Origin: Calonectria ilicicola
Taxonomy: Eukaryota; Ascomycota; Sordariomycetes; Hypocreales; Nectriaceae
DNA length: 64,000 nt
Assembly: GCA_020809705.1 (NCBI GenBank)
Contig: CP085828.1
Location: 2,108,001 to 2,172,000, forward strand
Direction: 5' to 3'
A model generated the notes under the pieces. That model did not search any database, was not told where the DNA came from, and saw only the letters and a list, made by a program, of their open reading frames with translations. Positions 1 to 12,939 of the stretch are shown piece after piece (the stretch's first letter is position 1; each line of letters opens with the position of its first letter). The position numbers and the translations under genes were made by a program.

Positions 1-536
1 CCCCTGGAGACGGAGGCGCTACTCCACAATGGAACTGGTCAAGGCGGGCCATGATGGATCACACAGGTCGAACAGCCAGGGGTCTACTCAAACGGTAGCC
101 CAGAAAGGCACACCGGGAGACGAGTTCATGGCCATTTCCTGCAATGGCGTCGCGCTGGGCTTCTAGTTCGGCAGCCGCCCCTCCTAGTCCCACGGCGCTG
201 TTCACATATCTCATTTCCTTTAGGTCCCATCACATCTTCCCTCGCGTTGTCCGCTTCCCACTATCCGTCGCCACACTGTCGATCTCATTAACCCACTCTT
301 CCTCTCATTTTTGATCTCCCCATGTAAATACTCAGAGCGCTGCTGGTCCGCGACTGTTTCCACTCTTGACCTCTGTTGTCGACATCGTCACTCGCTCACT
401 ACCTTGACGAGCATTTAGCTCTATCACCACCGACCAGGAACACCCCTTTGGGTTACGGTACGCGTGCGGAGGAAACATCACTCATTGAAACGATATCCGA
501 AAATTGCTCGACGCTCATTTCTCGACGACATTCACA
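1..536. other. Intergenic, upstream of the SUN-family gene
   Basis: No convincing coding frame. The last 250 bases are pyrimidine-rich, as is common in promoters and 5' leaders of highly expressed filamentous-fungal genes. I treat this as promoter and 5' UTR of the gene starting at 537. Confidence 0.5.
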
Positions 537-2125
537 ATGAAGTTTACGACAGTCCCTACTGCCCTTGCGGCAACCATCTTGTTGGTCGCTCCGCAAGTTT
601 CTGCCAAGGCGCACCAGCACCACCGTCGCCTCGATCACATCTTCGACCGCAACCGGCCTCAGGATCTGTCATTTTTTGAGGTCAAGACTGACATCAACAC
701 CAACCGCGCTGCCAAGCGTGGAGGACAATGTCAGTTCCCCACCGATGACTCCAACATGGTCGCCGTCACTCCCGATTCCAAGAACGCCGGATGGGCCATG
801 AGCCCCGACCAGGAGTGCAAACCCGGCAACTACTGCCCCTTTGCTTGCAAGCCCGGCATGGTTATGAACCAGTGGGAGCCTGATTCTACTTACAGCTATC
901 CTTCATCCATGGTGGGTTTATTTTGCGCTTTTTTGGTCATCATTATTTATCAACAACACTCGCTAACACTGGTTTAAAGAACGGAGGTTTGTACTGCAAT
1001 GATGATGGTGAGATCGAGCAACCATTCAAGGGCAAGCCCAACTGTGTTGAGGGAACTGGCTCTGTTCAGGCTGTGAACAAGTGCGGTTCCAAGGTATCCT
1101 TTTGCCAGACTGTTTTGCCTGGTAACGAGGCCATGCTTATTCCTACTCTTGTTTCTGGCGCAACCACCATTGCTGTTCCCGATACCTCTTATTGGTGCTC
1201 TACCGCTGCTCAGTAAGTCCTGCTTGTTGAAAAACAACGATGCATCAACTAACAAAGGATTAGCTTTTATATCAACCCTCCGGGTACTGGCGAGGAGGGA
1301 TGTATTTGGGGTGATGAGAGCAAGCCTATCGGTAACTGGAGCCCTTATGTGGCTGGCGCCAACACTGAGTCCAACGGCGAGACTTTCGTCAAGCTTGGAT
1401 GGAATCCTATCTGGGAGGACTCTGGTCTGAAGGGCACCCTTCCCGACTTTGGTGTCGAAATTAAGTGTCCCGATGGTGGCTGCAACGGTCTTCCCTGCAA
1501 GATCGATCCCTCGGACGGCGAGGGCAAGGTCACCAGCAACGAGGCTGCTGATGGCGCCGGTGGTTCGGCCTTTTGCGTCGTCACTGTCCCCAAGGGTAGC
1601 ACTGCGCAAATTGTTGTCTTCAGCACTGGTGGAGGCTCCAGTGACAGCTCTGACTCTGATGTCAAGGCCGAGTCCACTGATGACAAGACAACAACAACAA
1701 CAACAACAACCACTACTTCTGCCAAGCCTACAACCTCGGCCAAGCCCACAACCACAGAGGAAGCCACTACATCAACCCCTGAGCCCGAGACAACCACCAC
1801 TGAGGAGGAGTCTACTACCACTACCGAGGCTGCTACCACCACTTCCTTCTCCAAGTCCACGACTACAAAGTACGACTACGATGAAGAAACCACCACAGCG
1901 AAATTTACCGTCGGCCCTGGTATCTTCCATGAGAACGGTACCACTACCCCTACTGCCAGCAGCAGTGGTAGTGAGGCCAAGGCCACTGGCGGCAGCAGTA
2001 GCGGTGGCAGCAGCTCCGACTCTTCTGCCACCGATTCTTCCAAGGAGGGCGATGCTATTCGTCACCAGGGCAGCGCTTTCGCCAGTCTAGTTGTTGCTTT
2101 TGTCGCCGCCGCCTGCTTCTTCTAA
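537..2125 (+). CDS. SUN-family secreted cell-wall protein, probably GPI-anchored
   Basis: Three exons, 537-911, 980-1212 and 1264-2125, giving 489 residues; introns of 68 and 51 nt carry GT/AG ends and a GCTAAC branch site. Residues 1-23 form a signal peptide (MKFTTV...APQVSA). A Kex2-like Lys-Arg follows at 60-61, then the Cys-rich SUN domain of the yeast Sim1/Uth1/Nca3/Sun4 type at about 62-330, with the motifs NGGLYC and CSTAAHFYINPPG. A Thr/Ser-rich linker follows, partly written as an ACA microsatellite near 1687, and a hydrophobic C-terminus ending AACFF suggests GPI attachment. Family members act on or bind beta-glucans and are needed for cell separation and wall remodelling. Start chosen at the first ATG before the signal peptide. 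The family is clear; the enzymatic activity is not settled from sequence. Confidence 0.9.
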
Positions 2126-3029
2126 GCGGTGTTCGACTTCTGTTCACTCCGGGCCAGTCTGCCAGTTCTCCCTCCGTTCAGCCACCTTCGTCAACTCGTC
2201 CTCTCTCATCTCTCTCATGGCAGCTGGCATTTTTCGCTTCGTTTTAATCCTCTTCATCACCTACATTCCTTGGATTTTTTGTTGTCAGAGCCAACTACCT
2301 ATCGGCGATAGTGTTTATTGTTTTAAAACCCTGACCTGACACCGTTTGCGGTCTTTTGCCCGGGACCGCCATTAGGGGTTCATTAGATTCCCGCTTTTCG
2401 GGCGTTCTTTTGATTCATGTCAGGAGGGGTCTCTATTCATTTCACTGAAATTTTATGGCCCTACGGGGCATTGATACATATTCTACGATTCGTTTCACGG
2501 TCGATATACCCTTTACGTATTGGAGGTTTTTACTTTTGGGGGAAAAGGCGAAATGTGTAGCGAATTGTGTATTACTTTTTTGGATGGATTCATATTTTTT
2601 ACGATGTATGTATTTGAAAGCCAGTTGTGTGTCAGAGCTGGGTGGAAGATTTGTTGCGAGGTGCGCACATCTTTGTTTTTTTTTCTGAAGACTCGCCACC
2701 TCGCGTCCCTCTCCACCGGACACATTTTTTACTTTTTTCTAGCCAGAGAAGAAGACGATCAAACATGTCATGAACTCAATGGGTCGTTGTGGAGTCGAGG
2801 TCAAAAAAAAAAAAAAAGAAATATGGATGATCAAGACAGAAAAGCATTGCCCCTTGCCGTGATTTGCTATTATTGCTTTTACAGATGTGACCGACCTGTT
2901 TCCAAGACATGAGTAATGTGATGGTAGTTGTTGTTCCCTTGGGTATCATAATATCCTGTTTTGCCGTGTAAACCTTGTTGATGGTTCGCTCCCCCTTTTT
3001 CCATAGGCTCTCCAAAAGTCCCTCACATG
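2126..3029. other. Convergent 3' intergenic region
   Basis: T-rich DNA between two convergent genes, with a 14-base A run near 2803-2816. Holds the 3' UTRs; I see no further gene. Confidence 0.5.
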
Positions 3030-4767
3030 CTACTCCTTGACCCAGCCAACTACCTCGTCAGGGTCAAAGTCCTCCTCATACCTTCGATCGCGAATTGTCT
3101 GCCACACATTGGGCCATCCCGCTAGGACGGGACTGCCCTTGGCTTTGGCGCCAATGATGGCGAACCGACCTTGTCCGTGGGCGATGAAACCATGGAGCAG
3201 GCCTTGGTGGACTAGCGTGGCCACCGTCATTTCAACGTCTTCGGGCGTGACTTGAGCGTTACCCCAAACCATTCCTTCGTTGGGTCGAAGAGACCGTGGA
3301 CCACCCGGCGGGGGCGCCAGAGTAGAGGACCCGGAGTCTTGAGTGTTGTTGATGAGCGCCTTCATATGTAGCGAGTTGACATTTTGCGGGCGGTTGAGGG
3401 AGCCGGGGTTTGAGGGTAGCCACCCTTCCAGGCGGTGCTGGAGATAGGTAGCAACAGCAAGGAGGTCCGAGAGGTCAAGCGTGGCAGCCTTTCGGGACGA
3501 TGCGTCGGTAGGAGGCACATAGGTCAAGAGGAATGTCTTGCGACTAAGTGATCTCCACAGAAGCGGGCGCAACCGGTGGGTGAGTATCAACAGCAGCCCC
3601 TTCTCAAAGAGCCAGGTCTCGTGTGTGGCAAGGTGCTGCTGGAACTGCATGAAATTACCTGCCCGAATTGCTTGGCACAGAGGGAGGAAGATGGGCGTGA
3701 GACTCTGAGCCTCCGGACGCTGGAGAAGCTGTTGCGAGGGGAAGCGGCCAAGCAGAATGTTGCACGGGATGAGGTAAGTGAGGATGTTTGTTCGGTGAGA
3801 GACCAGTTGAGAAGGTGTCTGCAAATAGGCCTCTTGTAAACAGAGTGAGGCACGAAGATAGTGGTTGTTGGAAAAATTGAAGCGCCCCAGGTAGTATAGG
3901 AATGTGACGCGTTGAGCAGCTGGGTAGAGGGACAAAGGTGGCGAGATGGTGGAGATGTTGACAAAGATCATCTTCGCCAGATGCGTTCTCCGGCACTTTG
4001 TCTCGAGTTAGCATATCCAGGAATCACCGAGTATTTGCAGAGGAGTAGCAGGCATACCGCAAAGAGCAACTTGAGAACGAGGTTGGCAAACATGTAGACG
4101 CCAACTTTCTTGCCCTCTGGCTTGCTGTATCGACCACTAGAGCGGTCCGTCAAGCAGGTAGTAAAGATCTTTTGAATGATCTCGGCAGAGGATTCAGCAA
4201 TAGTCTTGTCTTCATCGACAGATCGGAGTCGACGTGCCAAGTCAGGCCGTCTATTGAGTGTCATGGTGAAGCGGGCCAGCGTCTCAGAGAGCGACATGCT
4301 CGTCTTCAGAAGCATGCCGCCGTACGTTGGGTGGGCAAAAGCCGTGGCACAAGAACTGGGTTTAAGTTAGTCAAGCGTACAAATACAACAGAGCCGCATG
4401 TTGCATGGCTAAATTGAGGGTTGATATAAGGAAGCCCATACTTTACAAGTGCACTGAGTAGCTGGTGGGCCCCCAGCAAATCATCATAGTTGATATCCCG
4501 CCAAAACGCCAAGTAATCTTTCATGAAGGCCACAAAGCCGGGCCAGGACGTTCCCTGGCCCTCTGGGACATCATCCTCCTGCGGGAGGGTCTTTTCGACG
4601 ATGTTGTCCAGCCCCTGCTGGCGGAATTGGGAGCGCAGCTCGGCGGCGAGGTCATGGTACTGCTTAGGGGAACCAGGCTCAACCTGCAGCCACGAACGCA
4701 GCTCATCGCCGTTCTGCGCGCGGACAAATTGGCGGATCTGCGAGAGGAACTCGAGGACGAGCGGCAT
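3030..4767 (-). CDS. CSN12: PCI-domain protein, Csn12/Thp1-PCID2 family
   Basis: Three exons on the minus strand, 4767-4442, 4355-4058 and 3995-3030, give 529 residues; both introns have CTAAC branch sites and phase is kept. The N-terminal half is helical, with the segment AHPTYGGMLLKT at the first junction. The second junction restores CRRTHLAKMIFVN. The C-terminal half contains YLGRFNFSNNHYLRA and LIPCNILLGRFPS, diagnostic of the Csn12/PCID2 group, and then the winged-helix part of the PCI domain. Family members are COP9-signalosome-associated or TREX-2 mRNA-export subunits and bind a small DSS1/Sem1-type partner. The balance of motifs favours Csn12 over Thp1, but I cannot separate the paralogues without a tree. 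It is convergent with the SUN gene. Confidence 0.85.
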
Positions 4768-5495
4768 CTTGGGCAGCGGGAGAGGCTCTTTTTCGCTCTC
4801 GACTTGGGGGTGTGCACGCGTCGCGGGGGTGTGAGAGTGAGCGCGTCGTGCTGAAGTGAGTGAGGTGGTGAATATGAGTGAGGCTGGTGGAAAAGTCCGA
4901 GCTCCACTGCAGCGCAGCGTTGGTGATTATCTCTAAAGTAGCCCCGACGTGGGAAGGTAAAGAATATACCCAAGTCCCAACTCGGGGTCTAATGATGGAT
5001 TTTTTGTCACTATTGAGTTAGTCTGTAAGAAAATCTATGACTATTTGATGGGTTTTCTTTTCATTTTGGCGGCAATTTCCCCTTTGCCTGTGACAATTCA
5101 GGTGGCTTGTTACACTCATCTTTATGCTGTGGGATTTCAAATGACAGCATATCAGCACACATTATTACACCCTAATAACAATATGCAGAATTTTCCCTCA
5201 ATTTTTCCCCTAAAAAGCAAACCGGCATGCAAATGTTTTTCTTAAAACCACAATTAAGTACGAGTCATTACGTACGATCATCAACGATCCTCACTCAGTC
5301 TTGCAGTCCTACCCTACACTACCAAGACTACAGCTTACGCTTTAGTGAGATGAAAATGACTGCACTATGACTTTGGAGCTCTTGAAATTTAACTGTTTTT
5401 TATTTTGTTTGGTGTTATTCTTGTATCTTTGGTATGTCCATTTCTGGAATCCGTCCTGCTCATCAAACTTTCATCATGACATACATACATAAACA
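4768..5495. other. Intergenic, AT-rich
   Basis: Holds the promoter of the Csn12-like gene (4768 to about 5000) and the 3' UTR of the thiolase gene. The middle part is AT-rich with no coding frame that I believe. Confidence 0.5.
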
Positions 5496-6859
5496 TTACA
5501 CAGACTCAATACGTTGTACAACGAGAGCGGTGGCAGCACCGCCACCATTGCAAATAGCAGCCACACCATATTCACCAGGCTTCAGTTGATGCAGAAGAGT
5601 TGTCAGGATTCGCGAACCAGAGCTTCCCAGGGCATGACCGAGAGAAATGGCACCACCAAGAGGGTTAACGTTGGCATTCTCAAGCCCCAGAATCTTGGCG
5701 TTGGCTAGGGCGACAGCGGCAAAGGCTTCGTTAAACTCCCAGTGGGCAACCTGGTCCTTTGTGATGCCGGCTCGCTCCAATGCAATGGGAACTGCCTTCG
5801 AGGGAGCAATGGGGAAATCAATTGGGCTGGTTGCGGCATCGGCGTAGCTGACGATCTTGGCCAGCACGCGCGAACCAGCGCCGTACTGTTGGGCAATGGC
5901 CTTGTTGCCAAGTACCAGAGCACTGGCACCATCGTTCAGAGTAGATGAGTTTGCTGCGGTAACGGTACCAGTTCCGTCACGAATAAATGCGGGCTTGAGC
6001 GTAGGGATCTTCTCGACCTTGACGTCAAGGAAGCCCTCATCAGTATCGATCACAACTTCGCCCTTGCGGGTCTTGACAGTGACGGGGGCAATTTCGTCAG
6101 CAAAAGCCTTCTCGGCCCATGCCTTTTGCGCATTCTGGTAAGATTTAATCGCGTACTCGTCCTGCTGCTCGCGAGTGAGGTTAAATTTTTTGACCGTGTT
6201 CTCGGCACAGTTGCCCATGTGGAACTGGTCGTACACATCGGTCAATCCATCCTTGATTAGGCCGTCCTCCATCTTCACATGTCCAAATGCGGGGAGCCCA
6301 CTGGCGCGGGGCACATAGTATGGCACCTGTGACATATTCTCCATTCCACCCGCAATTTGTGCCTCGGCCAGGCCCAGCTGAATGTTTTGAGCAGCCAGAG
6401 CAACTGACTTGAGACCGGAAGCGCAGACCTTGTTGATGGTAGTGGCCTCGACGGATTCAGGCAGGCCGGCGAAGAGGACGGCTTGACGGGCAGGCGCCTG
6501 GCCTACAGAGCCCTGGAGGACGTTGCCCATGTAGACATCGGTAATCTTTTCGACGGGAACCTTGGATTTTTCGAGAGCGGCCTTGATGGCGATGGCACCA
6601 AGCTTGGGCGCTGAGACGGAGACGAGAGAACCGTTAAACTGGACATCCCATTGTTAACACGGAGCTTGGGATGTGGTTTAGAAGGAATCAATCGCATTAC
6701 CTTGGCAGTTGGGGTTCTAGCTGCACTTAGAATATAAGCATCTTGAAGCTCCTTGCGCACAGAGGGGCTAGTAGAGAAGCGTCGTGCTGAGTTCACATGC
6801 ACATGGTTGGCAAGCTGGGTCAACCGCGAGGCAGACCTAAGGTGGGATGTGACGGGCAT
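5496..6859 (-). CDS. ERG10: Acetyl-CoA C-acetyltransferase, mitochondrial type
   Basis: Two exons, 6859-6701 and 6638-5496, 433 residues, one 62-nt intron. It condenses two acetyl-CoA into acetoacetyl-CoA, or the reverse, feeding mevalonate synthesis or beta-oxidation and ketone metabolism. The first 33 or so residues are Arg/Ser/His-rich without acids and contain RRFSTSPS, a typical mitochondrial presequence and cleavage region, so this resembles the mitochondrial fungal isoform (Erg10A/ACAT1) rather than the cytosolic one. Catalytic residues are present: the acyl-accepting Cys125 in [20 protein letters not shown], His388 in [11 protein letters not shown] and Cys416 in CNGGGAA. The intron sits just after the presequence (RTPTAK|FNGSL). 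It is divergent to the Rad6 gene across about 1 kb. Confidence 0.93.
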
Positions 6860-7895
6860 TTCGGAGGGAGGTAGGGAGGGAGGGGAGAGGGAAGCTGGGA
6901 GAATGACTGAGAATTACACTAGAAGGAAGCTAACTGAGGGGAGCTCAAGAGCTTATGAATAAATACGGCAGTTAATCGACGCTGCACAGAAGATCGGATT
7001 CGGCCTCGGGTATGGAGCTGCACCTATGACGGAGGTGACGGACACGGCCCTCCGCTCGGCACTCTTCGGCTTACAGCGGGGGAGTTTCCGAGGTGGCGGG
7101 CAGGGAAGGGGAGGGTTCTTAGGCAATCGCTGGAACCGTGCCGAGCCACGGCGCCGGGAAGAGGAACTAGAAGCAGAACTAGATCGAGACCCTAGAAATC
7201 CCCCAAATCCAAAAACGTGCTCCGCCCTGAGGTCCCTGGATCCTGCATCATGCTGCGATTCGACAAGACTGCAAGATTGAACTGCCAGATCGGGCATTCG
7301 GGGTCTGCGCAGCCCAGGCCGTTGTCCTATCGGCTTAATAAATGCGGTTTCCGAGCCTTCTGCCAATTGCATTAGCAGCATTGCTTGTTCTGCGTGCTGC
7401 CGCCGCGACCTAGCGACGCCGCTCATTTCCCGCTGTCATGCTGACACCAACTTACACCCACGACTACACTGACGCTCGTTTGGACCAGGTGCATGTGATT
7501 TCAATCACAGCTCGCCGCCAGGCCACGCTTAGGTCTAGGCGCCTGCGGCAACGTCACGTGCCACCCAAAGAGCGGTGGAGACCAATTGACCGACCACGGC
7601 GCCAGCCTTCTGTGATTGGCAGGCGTCGCCACCCCGTACTGGGCCTTGGGCGATTCACTCACTCCTATGAAGCCTCGATGACCAATCCCATTTCTGCCTC
7701 TTCCTGCCCGTCCTGATTCTGTTCAGCCGATTGCTCAAACCAGACTCCAAAACCCATCATCGCTCATTCCTGGACGGGAATTTTCCTTTGCCAGAGCTCC
7801 GTCACGAACCTGGGCAAGCCATCACCGCCCGTCTCTTGTACCCCTCAGCACCCCCCCAACTCCTCTTCCGATTCCCCTCCATCAGTTCACTCATC
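6860..7895. promoter_or_regulatory. Divergent promoter region, thiolase / Rad6
   Basis: About 1 kb between two outward-facing genes. It contains a palindromic CACGTG at 7555-7560, several CCAAT or ATTGG pentamers (for example near 7584, 7614 and 7681), and a pyrimidine-rich stretch before the Rad6 ATG. These are candidate bHLH and CCAAT-factor sites by sequence only. Short frames within are not protein-like. Confidence 0.4.
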
Positions 7896-8525
7896 ATGTC
7901 TACCGCCGCGCGACGTCGCTTGATGCGAGACTTCAAGGTTTGTCTGGCCCATTCTGGGAGCTTTAGCAGTTTTCACATATGCTAAATGTTTGATATAGCG
8001 GATGCAAACCGATCCTCCCGCCGGTGTTTCTGCTTCTCCAGTCCCTGACAATGTCATGACCTGGTAAGCCGCTCCCGATAAAGCTAAACAACCGGCCCAA
8101 TACTCATCAGCCGCCTCTAGGAATGCCGTTATTATTGGCCCCGCCGATACCCCCTTCGAGGATGGCACCTTTCGCCTCGTCATGCAGTTTGAGGAGCAGT
8201 ACCCGAACAAGCCCCCGCAGGTCAAGTTCATCAGCCAAATGTTCCACCCCAACGTATACGCTACGGGAGAACTTTGCCTCGATATCCTGCAGAACAGATG
8301 GAGTCCTACATACGATGTTGCAGCCGTGCTGACCAGCATTCAAAGGTGAGACTACCATGCTGCCGTGTGGAGACGGTTGTTCTTTGCTGACATTGTGCAA
8401 GTTTACTCAACGACCCTAACACGGGCTCACCAGCAAATGTCGAGGCCTCTAACTTGTATAAGGACAACCGAAAGGAATACACAAAGCGCGTCCGGGAAAC
8501 GGTTGAGAAGAGCTGGGAGGACTAG
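7896..8525 (+). CDS. RAD6: Ubiquitin-conjugating enzyme E2, Rad6/Ubc2
   Basis: Four exons, 7896-7937, 7999-8063, 8121-8345 and 8402-8525, give exactly 151 residues, the usual length of filamentous-fungal Rad6. The protein starts [17 protein letters not shown], as in the family. The UBC fold includes the HPN element in FHPNVY and catalytic Cys88 in GELCLDIL, and ends ETVEKSWED; it lacks the long acidic tail of S. cerevisiae Rad6. Family role: with Bre1-type ligases it mono-ubiquitinates histone H2B, with Rad18 it ubiquitinates PCNA for lesion bypass, and with Ubr1 it acts in N-degron turnover. The first ATG coincides with the conserved N-terminus, so the start is secure. Confidence 0.97.
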
Positions 8526-10025
8526 GCGAAGATGGGGACCTACAACGGACAGCCCGGGCTGACAGGTTGATGGACACGCGAGCAGCGTGATTCGCGAACA
8601 AGGACTGGCCTGGCTTTTGATGTGGGCTTGAACGGGACCCCTTGGAATATACATGCTCCTCACTTCGGAAAACCGGGCCAAGATGGGCGGGGCAAGTTAT
8701 CTGGCGTTTTGGTGCGCGGAGTTGGACTGTTTGCATTCAGGGCGTTTAGCTGTGCTGAGGGTGGAGGTCGCCCTCCCCAGGATTGTGTACAGCTTATGAT
8801 ATCACGAGGTTCATTAGGAGAGGCGTTATTTTTCCCACTCCCATTATTTGTTCTCTTGTTTTTCTTCTTCTACTTCTTCTCGAGACCGCAAGTGTATTAC
8901 ATCATCGAGGAGCTTTGGGAAGTTGGCTTACAGCAGCGATAATCCCAGCCATAGACGCTCAGCGCGAGCCACAAAGTCGCCACCGCACCGTGAGATAGCG
9001 ATAACACAACAGAGAGACAGCCACTATCACAACAAAGCATAAGCCAAGTTGGTCCGGCACTAGCCACACGCGTCGCATTGTGTTTGGGTGCTGCAACCTG
9101 GGTGGCTACGCGTGGACGAGAAGCGTTGAGCGGGAGGAATGACCCCTCCTCGTCATTCTGCGTCGAGACTCGTTTCCGCCTCTGGTTTGGGACCAGCCTA
9201 CATCTTTGAGGGAGCGCCGAGGCCCCCGCTTTCGAGTTGTCCAGTTGGGCTCCCCTCCTTGGACCACGGCGGACGGACAAATTTCCCTTGGGGCACCATT
9301 GGGGCACCATTGGAGCACCCCTCCATAGTGCCCGATAGTGCCACAGTGGCTCTGAGGTTGCTTTTTCGAGGGGGGTCGCCAACGCCTGTCAGGGCCATGT
9401 CAGGGCGGCGGCAGCGGCATAGGTCAAAGGGGTCAGTCATGAGGGGGGGGGCTTAGGGGGGCCGGTCTCTGGCCGACAGCCAGCAGCAGTCAGCAACCAG
9501 CAGGCAGTGGATAGTTATGCTGCAATCCCAGTGGGATCCCACAGGGAGTGTGGCTAGGTCAAATCAAAATGCTCTAACGCATTGCAACCAGCCAAATTGC
9601 ATGGTAGACCGGCTGAAACGGGGGCCGGGGCCCCTACCAATAGCTACTGTGCCTTGGCGCGTCCCCCAATGAACATGGACAACGTAACCCACCGCCTTGT
9701 CGGAGTCACTGCTGTCGACATCCCATCTGCTTGTGCCTACACACCTTTTGTTTGCGCGCCGCAGCCTTTGTTGTTGTTTGCACACGGCCGCCCGTCTTCA
9801 CCCTCTCTCTTGCTCCCGTCGCCATATTCCTTGACGACGCTCACCACCTGTTGTTCGAGGAACCCCTCCCGGACGCCTGTCGCCGTTTTGCGGCCCTTGC
9901 GTGCGTTTCCGTTGCAGCCCGCCTGCCCACACCTCCGCTGCGAACTCCTTCTCCCCCCCTGATCCGACCTTCGACGGCGCGGCCCATGATAATTCTTCCT
10001 GTGTGACATTCTACGCACGTTCAAA
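8526..10025. other. Intergenic, 3' of Rad6 and kinesin promoter
   Basis: GC-rich, with a pyrimidine stretch near 8850-8885 and a short tandem repeat of TTGGGGCACCA at about 9289-9311. The final 250 bases are pyrimidine-rich, as expected before the kinesin start. No frame here looks like a real protein. Confidence 0.45.
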
Positions 10026-12939
10026 ATGTCGTCGGCCAACAGCATCAAGGTCGTCGCCCGATTCCGACCCCAGAACAAGGTCGAGCTTGGATCGGGCGGC
10101 ACACCCATCGTTAGCTTCGATAGCGACGATACCTGCACACTCGACGTACGTCTCTCGCCTCACTCCTCTGCCTGCTCCTCGCCTCGGAGAGAGTGCCGTG
10201 GGCATTCAACTAACATGCTAGGCAGTCCAAAGATGCCCAGGGTAGCTTCACCTTTGACCGAGTCTTTGATATGCAATGCAAGCAGCAAGACATCTTCGAC
10301 TTCTCCATCCGCCCCACCGTCGACGATATCCTCAATGGCTACAATGGTACCGTCTTCGCCTACGGACAGACTGGTGCCGGTAAGTCGTACACCATGATGG
10401 GAACCAACATCGACGACGACGATGGACGAGGTGTTATTCCCCGCATCGTCGAGCAAATCTTTGCCAGCATCATGTCGAGCCCTAGCACCATCGAGTACAC
10501 AGTTCGAGTCAGTTACATGGAAATCTACATGGAGAGGATTCGTGACTTGCTGGCCCCTCAAAACGATAACCTCCCCGTTCACGAAGAGAAAAACCGAGGT
10601 GTCTACGTAAAGGGTCTGCTGGAGATTTATGTGTCGAGCGTCCAAGAGGTGTACGAGGTCATGAGAAGAGGAGGAAATGCCCGAGCTGTAGCTGCCACCA
10701 ACATGAACCAGGAATCATCACGATCGCATTCGATTTTCGTCATCACCGTCACCCAGAAAAATGTCGAGACTGGTTCGGCAAAGAGCGGACAGCTGTTCCT
10801 GGTCGATTTGGCTGGTAGTGAAAAGGTGGGGAAGACTGGCGCAAGCGGTCAAACCCTCGAGGAGGCCAAGAAGATCAACAAGAGTTTGAGTGCCCTGGGT
10901 ATGGTCATCAATGCTCTTACCGACGGCAAATCCTCACATATTCCTTACCGAGATTCCAAGTTGACTCGTATCCTGCAAGAGTCACTGGGTGGTAACAGCC
11001 GAACAACCCTTATCATCAACTGCTCCCCCAGTAGCTACAACGATGCCGAGACACTGGGTACACTGCGATTTGGTATGCGAGCCAAATCTATCAAGAACAA
11101 GGCCAAGGTCAACGCTGAGCTCAGTCCTTCCGAACTCAAGTCTCTCCTTAAGAAGGCCCAAGGACAAGTCACCAACTTTGAGAGCTACATCTCGAGCCTG
11201 GAGGGTGAAATTCAGATGTGGCGTGCTGGAGAGTCTGTCCCCAAGGAGAAGTGGGTGGTAGCAACCCACGAGCCTATCGCCGGAGCCAAGGCCGATGCCA
11301 GAGCACCCCGTCCTTCTACTCCCTCCCGACTCCAGGCCGAGAGCCGTGCCGAAACTCCTGGCATGGCAGAGCGCTCTGGAACCCCAAGCCTGCCTTTGGA
11401 TAAAGACGAGAGAGAAGAATTCCTGCGCCGAGAGAATGAGATGCAGGACCAGATTTCAGAGAGAGAAAGCCAGGCTGCTGCTGCCGAAAAGCAGCTACGG
11501 GAAACCAAGGAAGAGTTGACCTATCTGAAGGAACATGATAGCAAAGTGGGGAAGGAGAACGAGAAGCTTACGACAGAAGTCAACGAATTCAAGATGCAGT
11601 TGGAGCGATTAACGTTTGAAAGCAAAGAAGCCCAAATCACCATGGATGCTTTGAAGGAGGCCAACTCAGAATTAACGACGGAGCTTGACGATGTAAAGCA
11701 GCAGCTTCTCGACGTCAAGATGACTGCCAAGGAGACTGGCGCTGCCCTCGATGAGAAGGAAAAGAAGAAGGCCGAGAAGATGGCCAAGATGATGGCCGGG
11801 TTTGATTTGGGTGGCGATGTATTCAGCGAGAACGAACGATATATCGCCGAGGCCATTCAAAAGGTTGATGCCCTTCACGAAACCAGCTCCATTGGTGACA
11901 ACATCGCCCCTGATGAGTTTAAGGATCTCCGAGCGCGACTTGTTGAGACCCAGGGCATTGTTCGACAGGCTGAGCTTTCCGTGTATGGCACCTCTTCTAG
12001 CGACCTCGACAGCCGTCGAAGACAAGAGCTGGAGACTCGACTAGAGGCTCTTCAGCAGGAGTATGAGGATCTTCTCGCCCGCAACTTGGGCCCTGGAGAT
12101 GTTGAGGAGGTCAAGGCTCGCTTGGAGAATGCCTACTCCAACCGCCAATCGGCCCAAGTCCAGCTCGTGGACCAACTGAAGGAGGAGATCACACAGAAGT
12201 CCGCCGAGAACACAAGGATGAAGACCTTGATTGACGATCTCCAGCAGCGCGTCAAGGCCGGCGCTACCGCCCCCATGGCCAACGGCAAGACCATCCAGCA
12301 GCAGATTGCTGAGTTTGATGTCATGAAGAAGAGCCTTATGCGCGACCTTCAGAACCGCTGCGAGCGTGTTGTGGAGTTGGAGATTTCTCTCGACGAGACA
12401 CGAGAGCAGTACAACAACGTCCTGCGCTCGTCAAACAACCGCGCTCAGCAGAAGAAGATGGCCTTCCTCGAGAGGAACCTGGAGCAGCTCACTCAGGTTC
12501 AGCGACAGCTGGTTGAGCAGAACTCGGCCCTCAAGAAGGAGGTGGCCATTGCCGAGCGCAAGCTCATCGCTCGAAATGAGCGTATCCAAAGCTTGGAGAG
12601 CCTCCTCCAGGACAGCCAGGAGAAGATGGCTGCCGCTAACCACAAGTACGTTGACCCCCCACACCCCTTTTCATGTTTGATGATACTAACAGCAGCCACC
12701 TTAGATTCGAGGTTCAACTGGCAGCAGTCAAGGAGCGCCTCGAGCTTGCCAAGGCCGGCAGCACACGAGGCCTCAACTCTCCCGGGGGAAGCTTCAGCTT
12801 TGCCAATGCGGGCAGCCGCATCGCGAAGCCCCTCCGAGGTGGCGGCGGCGACGCCCCCACCATCCCTACAATCCAAAACCTCCACCAAAACGAAGGAACC
12901 TCCAACAAGCGAGCCAGCTGGTTCTTCAACAAGTCATAG
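10026..12939 (+). CDS. kin-1: Conventional kinesin heavy chain (kinesin-1)
   Basis: Three exons, 10026-10145, 10226-12645 and 12705-12939, 924 residues, close to Neurospora kinesin-1 (about 930). The N-terminal motor domain (about 1-335) has the P-loop GQTGAGKS at 87-94, switch I NQESSRSHS, switch II DLAGSEK and the tubulin-binding HIPYRDSKLTRIL. A neck and a long coiled coil interrupted by Pro/Ser-rich hinges follow, to about residue 850. The tail is Gly/Ser-rich and ends ASWFFNKS. Family role: plus-end-directed transport of vesicles, early endosomes (indirectly through dynein cycling) and dynein itself, supporting hyphal tip growth; fungal kinesin-1 works without light chains. The gene is complete and its codons are mostly C-ending, in contrast with the acetolactate synthase gene downstream. 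Confidence 0.97.

Noticed and set aside
8897..9456. Overlapping 70-160 codon frames on both strands
   Set aside because: GC-rich intergenic DNA gives long chance frames; compositions are Arg/Gly/Ser-heavy and no domain is visible.
11672..12025. Antisense frame within kinesin coiled coil
   Set aside because: Leucine/valine-rich shadow produced by the Glu/Lys-rich coiled-coil codons.
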